Notes: a model not told the origin generated them from the letters alone. 64,000 bases of DNA from JAPOXR01 sp965199765 (GCA_965199765.1 CBDATC010000001.1:496001-560000); one strand, 5' to 3'. Positions 36,166 through 45,585 are shown, numbered from the stretch's first letter. Program-made: numbers and translations.

Positions 36166-36633
36166 ATGCGTTGTCCATATTGTGGCAGCACAGATACTCA
36201 AGTTAAGGATTCTCGTCCGACCGAGGAAAACGCCGCGATCCGACGGAGACGCTTTTGCTTAGCTTGCGCAGGGCGGTTCACCACATACGAACGTGTTCAG
36301 CTTCGAGACCTCGTTGTTCAAAAATCATCGGGACGACGGGAAGACTTCGACCGTGACAAACTTGAACGTTCTATCAAAATCGCAATCAGAAAGCGGCCAA
36401 TCGAACCTGATCGAGTAAGTATGATGATTTCGGGTATTGTGCGTCGTCTGGAATCCACCGGGGATCCGGAAATCCCTTCGAAAACGATTGGCGAATTCGT
36501 CATGGAAGCGCTGTCGCGCATCGATGCCGTCGCGTTTGTCCGATTTGCCAGCGTTTACAAAAACTTCCAAGGTCCCAATGACTTTGAAGCGTTTGTCACC
36601 CAGATCCGTCCAAAAGAGGGTCCAACAAACTAA
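36166..36633 (+). CDS. nrdR: transcriptional repressor NrdR
   Basis: A 155-residue regulator of ribonucleotide reductase genes. The N-terminal zinc ribbon is C-P-Y-C-G and C-L-A-C, and the R-R-R-R-F-C motif fits. The ATP-cone domain follows from about residue 49. Three bases separate it from ribD, so it heads the riboflavin cluster as in many alphaproteobacteria. Confidence 0.96.
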   Translation: MRCPYCGSTDTQVKDSRPTEENAAIRRRRFCLACAGRFTTYERVQLRDLVVQKSSGRREDFDRDKLERSIKIAIRKRPIEPDRVSMMISGIVRRLESTGDPEIPSKTIGEFVMEALSRIDAVAFVRFASVYKNFQGPNDFEAFVTQIRPKEGPTN

Positions 36634-36636
36634 ACC

Positions 36637-37743
36637 ATGCCGGTTTCGGATATTGATGAGCGCTGGATGAAGCTGGCGCTGTCGCAAGGCAATCGTGGAG
36701 CTGGAAAAACTTGGCCAAACCCTTCCGTCGGATGTGTATTGGTAAAGAACAACCGCCTCATCGCGCGCGGATATACAGCAGACCATGGTCGTCCGCACGC
36801 AGAGTGCATCGCATTGAACAAGGCCGGACCGGAAGCGCAGGGAAGCACGGCTTACGTGACGCTTGAGCCATGCGCGCATCATGGCCAGACTCCTCCTTGC
36901 GCCGCTGCGCTTGTCGCGGCGGGCGTTGAACGTGTCGTCGTACCGGTTCTCGATCCCGATCCGCGAGTGTCTGGCAAAGGTATCGAAACTCTGCGATCAG
37001 CAGGCATCGAGGTTGAAACAGGAGTTCTCGAAGAAGCAGCGATTCAGGCGCATCGCGGCTTTTTTGCGCGGATTGTCGAAAAGCGGCCGGCGGTCACTTT
37101 GAAATTGGCAATGACTCTCGATGGCAAAATCGCAAACGCAGATGGCTGCAGCCGATGGATCACCGGTCCCGATGCGCGCAGAACTGTTCATATCATGCGC
37201 TGTAAACATGATGCGGTGATGGTTGGCAGCGGCACCGCTATTTCCGACGATCCAAATTTGCTCCCCCGTATCGCCGGCATCGAGACCAGACCTGTGCGGA
37301 TTGTCGTCGACTCTCGGCTTTCCACACCGACCGACGGGCAGTTGGCACGCACCGCAGCCAATCATCCTGTCTGGATATGTCATGGTCCGGAGGCTTCGGA
37401 AGCCGCCTTGCTGCAGTGGCGAGCCCTCGGCGCCGAACTCATTCAGTGCCAAACTGTTCAAGCCAGAGTTGATCTTCGGCAAGCCATGCAAAAATTCGCC
37501 GCGCGCGGCCTGAACCGAATCTTTTGCGAAGGGGGGTCGAAATTCGCGACTTCACTACTCAAAAGTGATTTAATCGACGAACTCATCTGGTTTCACGCAG
37601 GAATTCTGCTGGGTTCTGAAGCGTTGGCGCCAGTTGGTCCACTGGCGTTAACGCAGTTTCCCAAACAGCATCGATTCAAACTGTGTTCCGTTAAGCGGCT
37701 CGGCAATGATTCGATGCAGCGCTGGGTTCGGATCCGCAGCTAG
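36637..37743 (+). CDS. ribD: bifunctional riboflavin deaminase/reductase RibD
   Basis: A 368-residue enzyme carrying out the second and third steps of riboflavin synthesis. The N-terminal deaminase has the zinc ligands H-A-E and P-C-A-H-H-G-Q-T-P-P-C. The reductase domain starts near residue 147 (T-L-K-L-A-M-T-L-D-G-K-I-A) and includes F-C-E-G-G-S-K. All expected residues are present. Confidence 0.95.
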   Translation: MPVSDIDERWMKLALSQGNRGAGKTWPNPSVGCVLVKNNRLIARGYTADHGRPHAECIALNKAGPEAQGSTAYVTLEPCAHHGQTPPCAAALVAAGVERVVVPVLDPDPRVSGKGIETLRSAGIEVETGVLEEAAIQAHRGFFARIVEKRPAVTLKLAMTLDGKIANADGCSRWITGPDARRTVHIMRCKHDAVMVGSGTAISDDPNLLPRIAGIETRPVRIVVDSRLSTPTDGQLARTAANHPVWICHGPEASEAALLQWRALGAELIQCQTVQARVDLRQAMQKFAARGLNRIFCEGGSKFATSLLKSDLIDELIWFHAGILLGSEALAPVGPLALTQFPKQHRFKLCSVKRLGNDSMQRWVRIRS

Positions 37744-38015
37744 TGCCTTGGGATTTGGCTTGTCGGTGTTTCATGAACTTGAGCAAGCAGGCAGCAGCGG
37801 CCCAGTTTGCTGTTGAACGCAAGCAGATTTGCCACTGTTTGCGGTTCAATTCTTCTGGATGCATTGGAACGCATCATCAGCGACCAGCAGCCTGTCGCAG
37901 GGCTGACCGCCCGTGTTTTTACACAGGGTGACAAGGATGGCGTGGCTGTTAGGTATTGCCCCTTCATTTCCAAGAATATAGTGGACGCGAACAAGCACCG
38001 CCGGGATGAAAAAGT
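37744..38015. other. ribD-ribE gap
   Basis: No FMN riboswitch consensus and no intact gene. One plus-strand frame from about 37807 reads into the ribE start without a plausible family. The other riboflavin genes here abut or overlap, so this 272-base gap is unusual and may hold debris of a lost gene. Confidence 0.35.
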
Positions 38016-38621
38016 ATGTTCACCGGAATCACAACCGATATCGGCACGATTGTTCACATCAGCGGGTCTGATGATCTGCGAATGCGTATCAGCGCAGGCA
38101 GGACATTGGAGGGGCTGGAGCTTGGCGCATCCGTTTCCTGCAGCGGAGTCTGTTTAACAGTTTCAGAACTCGATCCGGAATTCAAATGGTTTGGAGCAAG
38201 CGTTTCGCAGGAAACACTGTCGAAAACAACGATCCGGTATTGGGAGGTCGGTGATAAGATCAATCTGGAACGTTCGCTTCGGGTGGGTGACGAGCTGGGC
38301 GGACATATCGTATCCGGCCATGTCGATGATATCGCAGAGATTGAAAGCGCCGAGCATGTCAGCGGCAGCTTATCCGTATCCGTTCTTGCCCCGGACAAGC
38401 TCGCTGTCTTTATCGCGCAAAAGGGATCCGTTGCGCTGAACGGAGTGTCGTTGACGGTCAATCAGGTTGAAGGTTCACGATTCGCCGTGAATCTTATTCC
38501 TCACACGCTTGCAGTAACCACCTGGGGACAGATAAATGCAGGCGACAAGGTCAACTTGGAAGTTGACGTGTTAGCTAGATATTTTGCCAGATACCGTGAA
38601 GTTTCCGAGGCGTTATGTTGA
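38016..38621 (+). CDS. ribE: riboflavin synthase alpha subunit
   Basis: A 201-residue protein with two lumazine-binding repeats. The first begins M-F-T-G-I and has G-V-C-L-T-V; the second has G-H-V-D and G-V-S-L-T-V-N. It dismutates two 6,7-dimethyl-8-ribityllumazine to riboflavin. It overlaps the ribBA start by 7 bases. Confidence 0.95.
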   Translation: MFTGITTDIGTIVHISGSDDLRMRISAGRTLEGLELGASVSCSGVCLTVSELDPEFKWFGASVSQETLSKTTIRYWEVGDKINLERSLRVGDELGGHIVSGHVDDIAEIESAEHVSGSLSVSVLAPDKLAVFIAQKGSVALNGVSLTVNQVEGSRFAVNLIPHTLAVTTWGQINAGDKVNLEVDVLARYFARYREVSEALC

Positions 38622-39715
38622 ACACCGGTTATGCCGACGCCATCTCATCGATTGAAGACATCATCGACGATGCCCGAAACGGCCGCATGTATGTGCTGAT
38701 TGATCACGAAGACCGTGAAAATGAAGGTGATCTCATTTTCCCTGCACAAATGGCAACGCCGGATGCCATAAACTTCATGGCAAAATATGCGCGCGGATTG
38801 ATCTGTTTGGCACTGACCGAGGAGCGCACCGATGCGCTCGGACTTCCCTTGATGGCGGCCACGAATTCTTCGCGCCACGAGACTGCCTTCACGACATCGA
38901 TTGAAGCACGGCACGGTGTGACCACCGGTATTTCAGCCCATGATCGAGCGCATACAATTCTGGTGGCGATTAATCCAGAAACCAGCACGGAAGACATCGC
39001 CACTCCTGGCCATGTTTTTCCGGTCCGCGCACGCAATGGCGGTGTGCTGGTGCGCGCCGGTCATACAGAAGCGTCTGTGGATATTTCGCGCCTAGCCGGC
39101 TTAAACCCGTCTGCTGTCATTTGTGAAGTCATGAAAGAAGACGGCAGCATGGCCCGTTTGCCGGATTTGATCGCATTTGCGCAATTTCACGGGCTGAAGG
39201 TCGGAACCATTTCCGAACTGATCGCCTATCGCTTGAAGCACGACAACCTTATGCGGCAGATGGCCGCGCGTTCCGTATCCTCGGAATTCGGTGGTGACTG
39301 GAGGCTGCAGATCTTCGAGGATGAAATCCAAGGGGCCGAGCATATCGTTCTGACCAAAGGCGACATTACGGATGACGATCCGATTCTCGTGCGGATGCAC
39401 GCAGTCAATCCGCTGAATGACCTGCTTGCCCTGGCTCCAGGCAAAGCCCAGCAGATTGGCAACGCCATGAAGACCATCGCGGCTGAAGAGCGCGGTGTGG
39501 TGGTTTTGCTTCGGGACACCCAAATGAAACTGGATTTCAGCGGCGGCGCTTCTCCACAGACCTTGCGCCAATATGGTCTCGGTGCGCAGATTTTGGCGTC
39601 GCTTGGTGTTCGCAGGATGATTTTGCTGACCAATTCACCCAGTCCGAAGATCGTCGGGCTGGAAGGTTATGGACTTTCGGTCGAAGGCACGCGGCCGATA
39701 ACCGGAAACAACTGA
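38615..39715 (+). CDS. ribBA: 3,4-dihydroxy-2-butanone 4-phosphate synthase with degenerate GTP cyclohydrolase II domain
   Basis: A 366-residue RibBA-type fusion. The RibB half (about 1-205) is intact: D-H-E-D-R-E-N-E-G-D, S-R-H-E-T-A-F-T, H-T-E-A-S-V-D-I. The RibA half keeps the fold but has lost the zinc cysteines: the region that should read like S-E-C-x-x-G-D and C-D-C-G now reads H-A-V-N-P-L-N-D-L-L-A-L. It cannot be an active GTP cyclohydrolase II. The first step of the pathway must be encoded elsewhere. Such degenerate halves are known in alphaproteobacteria. Confidence 0.93.
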   Translation: MLNTGYADAISSIEDIIDDARNGRMYVLIDHEDRENEGDLIFPAQMATPDAINFMAKYARGLICLALTEERTDALGLPLMAATNSSRHETAFTTSIEARHGVTTGISAHDRAHTILVAINPETSTEDIATPGHVFPVRARNGGVLVRAGHTEASVDISRLAGLNPSAVICEVMKEDGSMARLPDLIAFAQFHGLKVGTISELIAYRLKHDNLMRQMAARSVSSEFGGDWRLQIFEDEIQGAEHIVLTKGDITDDDPILVRMHAVNPLNDLLALAPGKAQQIGNAMKTIAAEERGVVVLLRDTQMKLDFSGGASPQTLRQYGLGAQILASLGVRRMILLTNSPSPKIVGLEGYGLSVEGTRPITGNN

Positions 39716-39717
39716 AT

Positions 39718-40227
39718 ATGGCCGATAACAAGGGAGAGGGAACACTCCCGATTCCTCAATTCGCGAGCGAGCCTGGTCTGCTGATTGTCGCGGCGCCCTT
39801 TCAGCGGAGAATTGTTGAACTTCTGATCCGTGGAGCGGAGCAAACTCTCCGTTCCTGCGCAACTTTCGAGACAGTGTCCGTTCCGGGAGCGCTTGAAATC
39901 GCACCGGCGATCCGCATCGCATCGACCTCCAAAAAATTTGATGGTTTTGTAGCACTGGGTTGTGTGATGCGAGGCGAAACAACGCATTATGAAACCGTTT
40001 GCACGGAGAGCGCCCGAGGACTGACATTGCTTGGACTTTCCGCAATCTGCATCGGTAATGGCATTCTCACAGTGGAAAACGAAGAGCAGGCCATGGAGCG
40101 CGCTGACCCTGCCAGGCAGAACAAAGGCGGGGAAGCCGCTGCCGCCGCTTTGCATCTGATTGCGCTTTCACAGAAATTTGAACCGAAGCATGGTCATGTT
40201 GGTTTCCGGCCGACGGACCGGCAATGA
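39718..40227 (+). CDS. ribH: 6,7-dimethyl-8-ribityllumazine synthase
   Basis: A 169-residue lumazine synthase. Conserved pieces are S/T-V-P-G-A-L-E-I, L-G-C-V-M-R-G-E-T-T-H-Y, and N-E-E-Q-A in the C-terminal part, followed by K-G-G-E-A-A. It starts two bases after ribBA and six bases before nusB. Confidence 0.95.
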   Translation: MADNKGEGTLPIPQFASEPGLLIVAAPFQRRIVELLIRGAEQTLRSCATFETVSVPGALEIAPAIRIASTSKKFDGFVALGCVMRGETTHYETVCTESARGLTLLGLSAICIGNGILTVENEEQAMERADPARQNKGGEAAAAALHLIALSQKFEPKHGHVGFRPTDRQ

Positions 40228-40233
40228 ACACGC

Positions 40234-40743
40234 TTGAGCACTGAAGAAAAACAAACAGAACTGCACGGCTGCCCTACCGCGGCTCAAGCGGTTGTTTCCA
40301 AGAGGATGGCGCGGCTGCGTTCGGTTCAAGCACTGTTTCAAATGGAAGCTTCCGGGGCTGGTGTGAATCAGGTCGTGCGTGACTTTGAATCTGGATTGTT
40401 GAGCGACGATGCGCCCGGCAGCGTAACAAAACAGATCGATCCCGAATATTTTCGTCAACTGCTGGACAAGGCTTTGACTAATCAGCAGCAGATCGACAGT
40501 GCAACCAGCCAAGCTCTTCGCGCGGATTGGCCAATCGACAGAATTGATCCAACGATAAGGGCGATTTTCCGCGCCGCCGGAGCGGAGCTGGCAATGGATT
40601 CGGCCCCACCTCGCATGGTGGTCGATGAGTTTGTTGAAATCGCAAAGGCTTTTTGTGTCGAGACCAGGGCCGTAGGTTTCGTAAACGGAGTTTTGGACAA
40701 CATGGCCCGCGCGATGCATCCGGAGGCGTTTCGACCAAAATAA
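40234..40743 (+). CDS. nusB: transcription antitermination factor NusB
   Basis: A 169-residue all-helical protein for rRNA antitermination. R-S-V-Q-A-L-F-Q-M-E, R-I-D-P-T-I-R-A-I, P-P-R-M-V-V-D-E-F-V-E-I-A-K and F-V-N-G-V-L-D are the family landmarks. The start is TTG at 40234, which gives the S-T-E-E-K-Q-T beginning seen in relatives; no ATG lies in frame upstream. It closes the riboflavin operon. Confidence 0.93.
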   Translation: MSTEEKQTELHGCPTAAQAVVSKRMARLRSVQALFQMEASGAGVNQVVRDFESGLLSDDAPGSVTKQIDPEYFRQLLDKALTNQQQIDSATSQALRADWPIDRIDPTIRAIFRAAGAELAMDSAPPRMVVDEFVEIAKAFCVETRAVGFVNGVLDNMARAMHPEAFRPK

Positions 40744-40850
40744 CACAATAGCCGCATTTGCTGGCTGGCTGAGCACGCGCGATTTGACATGCTTGATTTG
40801 CAGCTAGATTTGGCGGCTAGCGCCTGATTTAAGACAAGATCCATGCTGTG

Positions 40851-42062
40851 ATGCTAGCGGTCTCATTTTTCTCTTTGTTTCTTTCCGCGATTTTGCTGCA
40901 ATTGAGCTCTGGCGGCATAGGACCATTGGATGCACTATCGGGGGTTCAACTCGGCTTTACCTCCGAACAGATCGGCTTGATTGGTTCAGCCCACTTTGCC
41001 GGATTTTTTTTGGGCTGCTGGTGGTCGCCGCGTCTAATGAGCAAAATCGGACATTCGCGGGCATTCGCTGTCTTCGCCGCCTCGGGAACCGTTGGCATCC
41101 TCGCTCACACGATTTGGCTTAATCCCTATGCGTGGGCTGCGATGAGAATCCTTTCGGGAATGTGCATTGCAGGTTGCTTCACAGTGTTGGAAGCTTGGCT
41201 GCAAGCAAAGATCACCAACGAAAATCGTGGCCGCAGCATCGGAATGTACCGAACCGTGGATCTTTGTGGCGCCGCGGCCAGTCAGTTGCTGATCGCAGTA
41301 TTGGATCCTGTGGTGTATCTGTCCTACAATATTCTGGCAATAATCTGCTGCGCTTCGCTGCTTCCGCTGGCATTGACGCGTGTTAAGCAGCCTTCAACCG
41401 CACCAAAGCTGCGGCTGCGCCCCATGCTAGGCTATAAGATATCTCCACTGGCTTCGCTTGCCGTCATCGTTTCGGGAGTGACTTCGGCAGCGTTCCGGAT
41501 GGTGGGACCGATTTTTGGCGTCAATATCGGTCTTTCCGCTGAACAGATCGGTTTGTTTTTGGCATTCTTCATTTTGGGCGGGATATTGTCGCAATACCCG
41601 GCTGGATGGCTGGCCGACCGCTTCGACCGCCGAAAGGTGGTATTCGCATTTTCGATGTTTGCAATCGGGGTCTGCTATTTCATGATCTGGATATCGGGCA
41701 GCGGGGTATATTGGGTTCTCACCGGTGCAGTTCTGTTCGGCGCTTCGACTTTTCCGATCTATTCAATTGCTTCCGCGCACGCGAATGATTTCATCGACTC
41801 GGGCCATATGGTTGAGTTGAATGCGTCGCTCCTATTTTATTTTGCGATTGGCGCCATCATCAGCCCACTGCTGATTTCATCGCTTATCAGCGCGTTTGGA
41901 CCATCTGCGATGTTCACTTTCATCGCTGCCGCGCACATCGTTCTGTGCGCATTGAGCCTTGTTCGAATGTTGAAACCCCAAGCCGAAGGTCGCAAGGAAT
42001 ATACCTATATGCCAAGAACGTCGCTGGTCATTGCCCGATTATTCAAACGCAATGGCAAATGA
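40851..42062 (+). CDS. MFS transporter, YcaD-like
   Basis: A 403-residue inner membrane protein with 12 hydrophobic helices. The loop 2-3 motif appears as G-C-W-W-S-P-R-L-M-S-K-I-G-H and the second half repeat as A-G-W-L-A-D-R-F-D-R-R-K. F-T-V-L-E-A-W-L and M-Y-R-T are typical of the YcaD group, whose substrate is unknown. GTG directly precedes the ATG used here. Confidence 0.82.
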   Translation: MLAVSFFSLFLSAILLQLSSGGIGPLDALSGVQLGFTSEQIGLIGSAHFAGFFLGCWWSPRLMSKIGHSRAFAVFAASGTVGILAHTIWLNPYAWAAMRILSGMCIAGCFTVLEAWLQAKITNENRGRSIGMYRTVDLCGAAASQLLIAVLDPVVYLSYNILAIICCASLLPLALTRVKQPSTAPKLRLRPMLGYKISPLASLAVIVSGVTSAAFRMVGPIFGVNIGLSAEQIGLFLAFFILGGILSQYPAGWLADRFDRRKVVFAFSMFAIGVCYFMIWISGSGVYWVLTGAVLFGASTFPIYSIASAHANDFIDSGHMVELNASLLFYFAIGAIISPLLISSLISAFGPSAMFTFIAAAHIVLCALSLVRMLKPQAEGRKEYTYMPRTSLVIARLFKRNGK

Positions 42063-42265
42063 ATTCAAATGCGGATATCGCTACTCACCTGAAAGAATCG
42101 CGCTTTGTGAAGCATGGTCTTAAGCTCGTTCCGGTGCTTTGCAGGAAGTAATGCTCAATGATCGGCAATGCGGATCAAATCGCTTGAAATCCCGATTGCA
42201 GTGTGCGGTTGCCTGCCGTGTCTTCCTGCTTACAATAGGTCATTGAACGACGGCAAGGATCCAAG

Positions 42266-43990
42266 ATGGCGCGAATATTGATCACATCGGCGATACCCTA
42301 CATCAACGGGGTGAAGCATCTTGGAAACCTCGTGGGCAGTCAGCTCCCCGCTGATCTGCACGCCCGTTATCTGCGCCAACGCGGACATGAGGTTATGTTT
42401 ATCTGCGCCACCGACGAGCATGGCACACCGGCTGAAATCGCCGCAAGCGACGCAGGTATGCCAGTCAAAGAGTATTGTGATCAGCTGCACCAGATTCAGA
42501 AGAAGCTTGCAGAGGGATTTGGTCTGTCATTTGATTTTTTCGGCCGGTCATCCAGCACGAGAAACCACAAGCTAACCCAGCACTTTGCAGGTCGCCTGGC
42601 TGACAATGGTCACATCAAAGAGGTCGAGGAAGAGCAAATCTATTCACCCGCGGATGACCGCTTTCTTCCAGACCGCTATGTCCGCGGTCAATGTCCGAAC
42701 TGCGGTTATGAACATGCGCGCGGCGACCAATGCGAAAGCTGCACAATGCAGCTTGAACCAAAGGATCTGATCAATCCTCGATCTGAAATTTCAGGATCCG
42801 AACACCTCGAAATGCGGGCAACCAAACACCTCTATCTGCGTCAGTCGCAATTCGTCGACAAGCTTGGCGCATGGATCGACTCCAAACATGACTGGCCATT
42901 GCTTACGACCTCAATTGCCAAGAAATGGCTGCGCGACGGCGGCGGATTGCGCGACCGGGGCATCACCCGCGATCTGGATTGGGGTGTACCGGTCAAGCAC
43001 GGCGACCGTTGTTGGCCGGGAATGGAGAGCAAAGTCTTCTATGTGTGGTTTGACGCGCCGATCGAATATATCGCTGCGACCGCTGAGTGGGCAGACGCGA
43101 ACGGTTTTGGTGAAGGGGATTGGCGACGCTGGTGGAGAACAGATGAAGGCGCCGCTGATGTTCACTATGTGCAATTCATGGGAAAGGACAATGTTCCGTT
43201 CCACACCTTGTCGTTTCCCGTTACGATCATGGGGTCCGGCGAACCGTGGAAACTTGTCGATTACATAAAGTCGTTCAATTTTTTGAATTACGACGGCGGG
43301 CAGTTTTCAACCAGTCTGAGGCGCGGAATTTTCATGGATCAAGCGCTTGAGATCTTACCGGCCGACTATTGGCGATGGTGGCTTCTGTCCCATGCGCCGG
43401 AGTATGCCGACAGCGAATTCACTTGGGAAGATTTTGTGTCGAACACCAATAAAGATTTGGCGGACGTGCTTGGCAACTTTGTCCGCCGCGTTACAAAATT
43501 CGCCGCATCGCATTTCAACGGCCGCGTTCCCGAATGTAAATGGGGTGCTGCGGAAACCGAGTTTGCTGCTCATTTAGACACCTTGGTCCGGCGTTATGAA
43601 CGCCAGATGGAATCGATCGAAGTCAGAAAAGCGGCGAGGGACCTGCGGGCAATTTGGGCAGCAGGCAATGAATTTCTGCAAAACGCTGCCCCGTGGACAA
43701 GCGTTCGAACCGACAAGATGGCAGCGGCAGCACCGGTATCTCTCTGCCTGAATCTAATCCGAGTTTATGCCATCCTGTCCGCACCATTTATCCCCGATTT
43801 TGCCAATCGCACGCTTCAGGCTATGAATTGCACGGATTACTCTTGGCCAATAGACATCAATTCGGCCCTAAAGACTCTTCAGCCAAATCATGAATTCTCA
43901 GTTCCGGAAGTCGCCTTTACGAAAATCACCGCAAAACAGCGGGACGAGTGGAAACTTCGGTTTGCCGGCAAAGGTCTGAACTCCATTTAA
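42266..43990 (+). CDS. metG: methionyl-tRNA synthetase
   Basis: A 574-residue class I synthetase. The HIGH equivalent is H-L-G-N in V-K-H-L-G-N-L, the zinc knuckle has C-P-N-C and C-E-S-C, and the anticodon-binding helix contains N-K-D-L-A-D-V-L-G-N-F. The catalytic K-M-S-K-S equivalent reads Q-F-S-T-S; in related alphaproteobacterial enzymes it reads K-F-S-T-S, so the remaining lysine is replaced by Gln. There is no C-terminal dimerisation domain, as usual for this type. The gene is otherwise complete and is probably functional. Confidence 0.94.
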   Translation: MARILITSAIPYINGVKHLGNLVGSQLPADLHARYLRQRGHEVMFICATDEHGTPAEIAASDAGMPVKEYCDQLHQIQKKLAEGFGLSFDFFGRSSSTRNHKLTQHFAGRLADNGHIKEVEEEQIYSPADDRFLPDRYVRGQCPNCGYEHARGDQCESCTMQLEPKDLINPRSEISGSEHLEMRATKHLYLRQSQFVDKLGAWIDSKHDWPLLTTSIAKKWLRDGGGLRDRGITRDLDWGVPVKHGDRCWPGMESKVFYVWFDAPIEYIAATAEWADANGFGEGDWRRWWRTDEGAADVHYVQFMGKDNVPFHTLSFPVTIMGSGEPWKLVDYIKSFNFLNYDGGQFSTSLRRGIFMDQALEILPADYWRWWLLSHAPEYADSEFTWEDFVSNTNKDLADVLGNFVRRVTKFAASHFNGRVPECKWGAAETEFAAHLDTLVRRYERQMESIEVRKAARDLRAIWAAGNEFLQNAAPWTSVRTDKMAAAAPVSLCLNLIRVYAILSAPFIPDFANRTLQAMNCTDYSWPIDINSALKTLQPNHEFSVPEVAFTKITAKQRDEWKLRFAGKGLNSI

Positions 43991-44014
43991 CAAAGTATTG
44001 TTTCTGTAAAAAAC

Positions 44015-44330
44015 GATAACGTATAGAATCTTTCGCACATTTGCATTTGCCGGTGGTTCCTTTCAGACAGAGAGGACCGACAATGGACAAGAATGACGAC
44101 AATCCGCTGGAACGGTTGATGCAGGGAAATTCGAAGACGGACCAAGGTCGTTGAGGCCTTTCCCGATGATCAATCATGTCTCTGCCTGGCGGCAGCCAGG
44201 TTGAAACACATCGCCGGCACGCAGTGGAGCACGCGAAAGTATATGGACATGGAGCCGCTGCGCGAGATGAAACTTCAACATAACGGAGCCGCCGTCGCAT
44301 GACTGAAAGTGCGAAAGATTCTGGACACTA
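44015..44330 (+). mobile_element. IS256-type element with internal deletion (MITE-like)
   Basis: Both ends of an IS256-family element are kept and the middle is gone. The left end (44015-44044) contains AGAATCTTTCGCAC and the right end (44309-44330) its inverse GTGCGAAAGATTCT; the outer bases match imperfectly over about 22 positions. Inside, an ATG at 44083 opens the transposase start (M-D-K-N-D-D), which runs into a stop. Then comes the transposase C-terminus: C-L-A-A-A-R-L-K-H-I-A-G-T-Q-W-S-T and so on, to a TGA at 44302. It cannot transpose alone. The left 30 bases match 63923-63952 almost exactly. Confidence 0.82.
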
Positions 44331-44350
44331 CCCTTCAACATAACGGAGCC
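44273..44350 (+). repeat. 60-base-period direct repeat across the IS right border
   Basis: CTTCAACATAACGGAGCC occurs at 44273-44290 inside the transposase tail and again at 44333-44350 just outside the right end. The spacing is exactly 60 bases. This is too long for the usual 8-9 base target duplication of IS256 elements and suggests a local tandem duplication that starts at the transposase end. Confidence 0.7.
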
Positions 44351-44469
44351 CCGCTATGCAGACTTCGATATTTCAACGCACCGTGATAGGCAGAATCTGC
44401 AATCCTGCAGTGCGCACAGCATTTTGGCACGCATACTTGATTGGGTCGAGTGATCAATAGGAGAAGACG

Positions 44470-45585
44470 ATGAAAATTCCAGCCGACATTTTAAGGGAGC
44501 GTCAAAATAAACTCTCCCGGCAGCTGGAAAAAAACGATCTTGATGCTGCGGCCATTGTGCCAGGCGCCAATCTTTACTACCTGACTGGCGTCAATCTGCA
44601 TCTAATGGAACGGCCTAGTGTGCTTTTTCTGCACAAAGACGGTCACATCGAGGCGGTGATGCCTGAATTGGAACGGTCAAAATGGTCGGAAGCCGTCCCG
44701 GCAGCCGAGACCTGCTATTGGCAGGACAGCGACGGCTACGACGGTGCATTCGCAAAAATCGCTGCAAAATCTGGTAAAATCAGAATTGGTGTCGAAGGTC
44801 AAAGAATGCGTGTGTTTGAATATGAAGCCATGCGTCGTGGATTTCCTGACGCCGTCGTCTGCGATGCCGAGTCATCAATTGCGCAAATCCGGATTTGCAA
44901 AGATCAAACCGAGCTGGATTTGATACAAAAAGCCGTCCAAATCAGCGAACGGGCATTACAGACAACCATTGACAAGACCGAAGCCGGGATGTCCGAGCGT
45001 CAGATTCAAACGATGCTTAAAGCAGCAATGCTGGATGGCGGATCAGAAGGATTCGCGTTTGAACCGATTGTTTTGTTCGGCGCCAATGCCGCCAATCCGC
45101 ACGGCCACCCGAGTGATGTCAATCTGCTCGCACCCGGAGAAGTCATGTTAATTGACTTTGGCGCAAGTTTTGGCGGTTACCACGCAGACATCACACGCAC
45201 CTTTTTTTGCCAACGGGCGAGTAGGCGCGACCGGAAAATTTACAAAACTGTTATGCAAGCTAACGAGCTCGGGCGTTCCTCTGCCAAACCAGGCATAACT
45301 GCTCACTTGGTCGATTTCGCTGTAACCAGGCTGATGTGGAATTCGCCTTATTCTGACCTGATAGTGCATAGGACCGGGCACGGTCTTGGGCTAAATGTCC
45401 ACGAAGAGCCACAGATCATGATGAAAAATCGCTACCAGCTTGAAGTCGGAAACGTGATTACAATCGAACCGGGTCTCTATGAACCCGGTGGAATCGGTGT
45501 TCGGATAGAAGACAATGTCGTGATCACCGATAGCGGTTCAAAGTCACTGACAAGCTTTGACAGGAAACTAAAGTTAGTCGGGTAA
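44470..45585 (+). CDS. M24 family metallopeptidase (Xaa-Pro aminopeptidase/creatinase type)
   Basis: A 371-residue enzyme with a creatinase N-terminal domain (residues 1-140) and a pita-bread M24 domain. Metal ligands are visible in D-F-G-A-S-F-G-G-Y-H-A-D-I-T-R, H-G-L-G-L-N-V-H-E, I-E-P-G-L-Y and R-I-E-D-N. It is likely a proline dipeptidase or aminopeptidase P relative. An AGGAGA ribosome site precedes the ATG. The IS relic stands directly upstream and may have changed its promoter. Confidence 0.88.
   Translation: MKIPADILRERQNKLSRQLEKNDLDAAAIVPGANLYYLTGVNLHLMERPSVLFLHKDGHIEAVMPELERSKWSEAVPAAETCYWQDSDGYDGAFAKIAAKSGKIRIGVEGQRMRVFEYEAMRRGFPDAVVCDAESSIAQIRICKDQTELDLIQKAVQISERALQTTIDKTEAGMSERQIQTMLKAAMLDGGSEGFAFEPIVLFGANAANPHGHPSDVNLLAPGEVMLIDFGASFGGYHADITRTFFCQRASRRDRKIYKTVMQANELGRSSAKPGITAHLVDFAVTRLMWNSPYSDLIVHRTGHGLGLNVHEEPQIMMKNRYQLEVGNVITIEPGLYEPGGIGVRIEDNVVITDSGSKSLTSFDRKLKLVG

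Noticed and set aside
37744..38015. FMN riboswitch before ribE.
   Set aside because: None of the conserved RFN blocks is seen, and the gap is inside the gene cluster, not at its head.
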